35,380 bases of DNA, from contig OMXR01000010.1 of NCBI GenBank assembly GCA_900315045.1, forward strand, positions 1 to 35,380, written 5' to 3'. The first letter of the stretch is position 1. Each line of letters begins with the position of its first letter. The DNA comes from an uncultured Sutterella sp. (lineage in GTDB: Bacteria > Pseudomonadota > Gammaproteobacteria > Burkholderiales > Burkholderiaceae_F). A model generated the notes under the pieces. That model worked only from the letters and a program-made list of their open reading frames with translations, searched no databases and was not told where the DNA came from. Shown here one piece after another: positions 34,167 to 35,380 of this stretch. The translations under genes and the position numbers were made by a program.

Positions 34167-35204
34167 ATGAAAATCGGAATCTGTTGCAATGTGTTTGGCC
34201 CTTCCGGAGGAATGGAACGGTATACTCTGGATCTGACGAAAGGCTTGTTGGAAAACGGGCATGACGTAGAAATATTCACAAAAAAAATCAAGCCGATGGC
34301 TGGGCTTGACCTTGACGTTCCTGTTCATCGCTGCAACTTAAGTCTTTTTCCCGGAAAGGTTCATGACTATCTTTTCTCACTTTGGCTTAAAAAGGCCAAA
34401 GAAAAGCATCACATAACCACACTCATCGGGTGCTGCAGAAATTTTGCTGCAGATCTGGCGATTTGCGGTGGGACTCATGTTGGCTTTTTAAAGGCAATCC
34501 ACCGGCAGCCTCGCCTATCTGACAAACTCGCCATTCATGTCGAGCGTCGCTATTACCGTGAAGCAAAAGCCATTGTCGCCCACTCAAAACTCATGGCGAA
34601 AGAGCTACAAGAGTTTTATGCGGTTGACCCTCAGAAGATTAAGGTACTCTATCCGCCGTCTTCACTTGTCCGCTTTTCTCCCTGCTCTGAGGAAGAGAGA
34701 ATCCGCTTGCGCGGACAACTTGGGCTTCCCAAAGACAGGAAAGTGTTTCTGTTTGTCTCATCAAGCCATGAGCGCAAAGGCTTTCCTCTGCTCCAAAAGT
34801 TCTTTGAAACGACCAACTTGCCCGTTACGCTCGCTGTCGCAGGACGCCCCATCCCCAAAGGGCTGAAAAACATCCGCTACCTTGGGTATCACCACGACAT
34901 AGAAAATCTCTATAGGGCATGCGACTTTTCCATTCTGGCTTCCCTGTATGAACCATTTGGCCTGGCTGCGGTTGAGAGTCTTTTGTGCGGAACACCTGTT
35001 GTAATCGCAGACAACGTTGCCAGCGGGGAAATCATTCCCGACTCTTCTAAATTCACCTTCAAATGCAACGACCTGAAAAGCCTGTCCTTCGCCATTGCAA
35101 AGGCAGTCGAAAGTAACAACATCGCTCTGCCGGATATTCCTGCCTTATCTGAGACACTTGGAATTAGCAGTCACATAAGAGCTGTAGAAAACCTTATTTC
35201 ATAG
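34167..35204 (+). CDS. Glycosyltransferase family 4 (WaaG-like)
   Basis: 345 residues, GT-B fold. The N-terminus KIGICCNVFGPSGGMERYTLDL has the glycine loop of GT4 enzymes. The C-terminal donor domain contains SSSHERKGFPLL and the EX7E motif in YEPFGLAAVESLLCGTPVV. The overall pattern is like WaaG, which adds the first outer-core hexose. It is the last gene of the three-gene glycosyltransferase operon and faces a gene at the window edge on the other strand. The sugar cannot be assigned. No clear Shine-Dalgarno is present. Confidence 0.88.
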   Translation: MKIGICCNVFGPSGGMERYTLDLTKGLLENGHDVEIFTKKIKPMAGLDLDVPVHRCNLSLFPGKVHDYLFSLWLKKAKEKHHITTLIGCCRNFAADLAICGGTHVGFLKAIHRQPRLSDKLAIHVERRYYREAKAIVAHSKLMAKELQEFYAVDPQKIKVLYPPSSLVRFSPCSEEERIRLRGQLGLPKDRKVFLFVSSSHERKGFPLLQKFFETTNLPVTLAVAGRPIPKGLKNIRYLGYHHDIENLYRACDFSILASLYEPFGLAAVESLLCGTPVVIADNVASGEIIPDSSKFTFKCNDLKSLSFAIAKAVESNNIALPDIPALSETLGISSHIRAVENLIS

Positions 35205-35238
35205 TCGCTAGCAGCCAGCCTGCGCATGGCATTGCTGA

Positions 35239-35379
35239 CTAAAGCGCTATTGGTTTCTGCGCCTTTGCACTTTCTCTGCACCGAAGAAAAAGCAGATACA
35301 CCAAAAAGAACGACACGGCAACCGAACGCCCTCGAAACGCTGTATTTGAAATACCTAGCAAAAGAATATTGAAGACATC
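35239..35379 (-). CDS. 3' end of a membrane-protein gene, cut by the window edge
   Basis: 46 codons are open from the right edge to a stop at 35239-35241 on the minus strand, ending in a hydrophobic segment (VAVSFFLVYLLFL) and a short basic tail. This looks like the last transmembrane helix of an inner-membrane protein. Next to lipopolysaccharide glycosyltransferases an O-antigen ligase-type protein is a reasonable guess, but nothing visible proves it. It converges with the GT4 gene. Confidence 0.4.
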   Translation of the reverse strand, partial: DVFNILLLGISNTAFRGRSVAVSFFLVYLLFLRCRESAKAQKPIAL

Positions 35380-35380
35380 T

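Overview
The window comes from a GC-rich proteobacterial chromosome, most likely a Betaproteobacterium of the order Burkholderiales. A gut-associated lineage such as Sutterellaceae is my inference and has not been tested. The reasons are the gene orders RpfE-type gene-recJ-prfB-lysS and trxA-rho-rpmE, a quinone-dependent PyrD, an MsbA-type lipid exporter with core-LPS glycosyltransferases, and an rRNA leader with a proteobacterial boxB/boxA antitermination signal.

Left edge (1-470): on the minus strand lie the promoter and transcribed leader of an rRNA operon whose 16S gene is outside the window. Just upstream is an initiator tRNA-fMet gene with its own consensus promoter and terminator. Region 588-7963: a zinc-ribbon Nudix hydrolase, pyrD, a Tas-like aldo/keto reductase overlapping a ThpR-type RNA phosphodiesterase, then a membrane iron-sulfur oxidoreductase coupled to an IclR regulator, facing an aspartate/glutamate racemase-family protein with an extra N-terminal half-domain. 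Region 8057-16631: the large helicase hrpA, the Fe(II)-trafficking protein yggX, rpiA, and a PAS sensor kinase with a FixJ/LuxR-type response regulator.

Region 16688-25698 is core machinery: an RpfE-type protein overlapping recJ, prfB with its programmed +1 frameshift, lysS, a stand-alone amino-acid ABC permease, trxA, rho and type B rpmE. The non-coding and RNA-level signals here are the most interesting part. prfB has a perfect hairpin directly before the frameshift-stimulating element and a second strong hairpin in its leader. The trxA-rho spacer can form two competing hairpins.

Region 25723-29670 is a patchwork: a glycerophosphodiester phosphodiesterase, a C-terminally truncated IS630-type element, an AT-rich foreign-looking glycosyltransferase, a probable group II intron remnant and a small unrecognised ORF. 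Region 29674-35380 is a lipopolysaccharide/cell-surface locus: msbA plus a GT2/GT7C glycosyltransferase on the minus strand, diverging from three plus-strand glycosyltransferases (GT9, GT2, GT4), then the 3' end of a membrane-protein gene cut by the window edge. I found no CRISPR array, no toxin-antitoxin pair and no convincing wholly new multigene system. The most novel candidates are RNA structures and the small orphan ORF.
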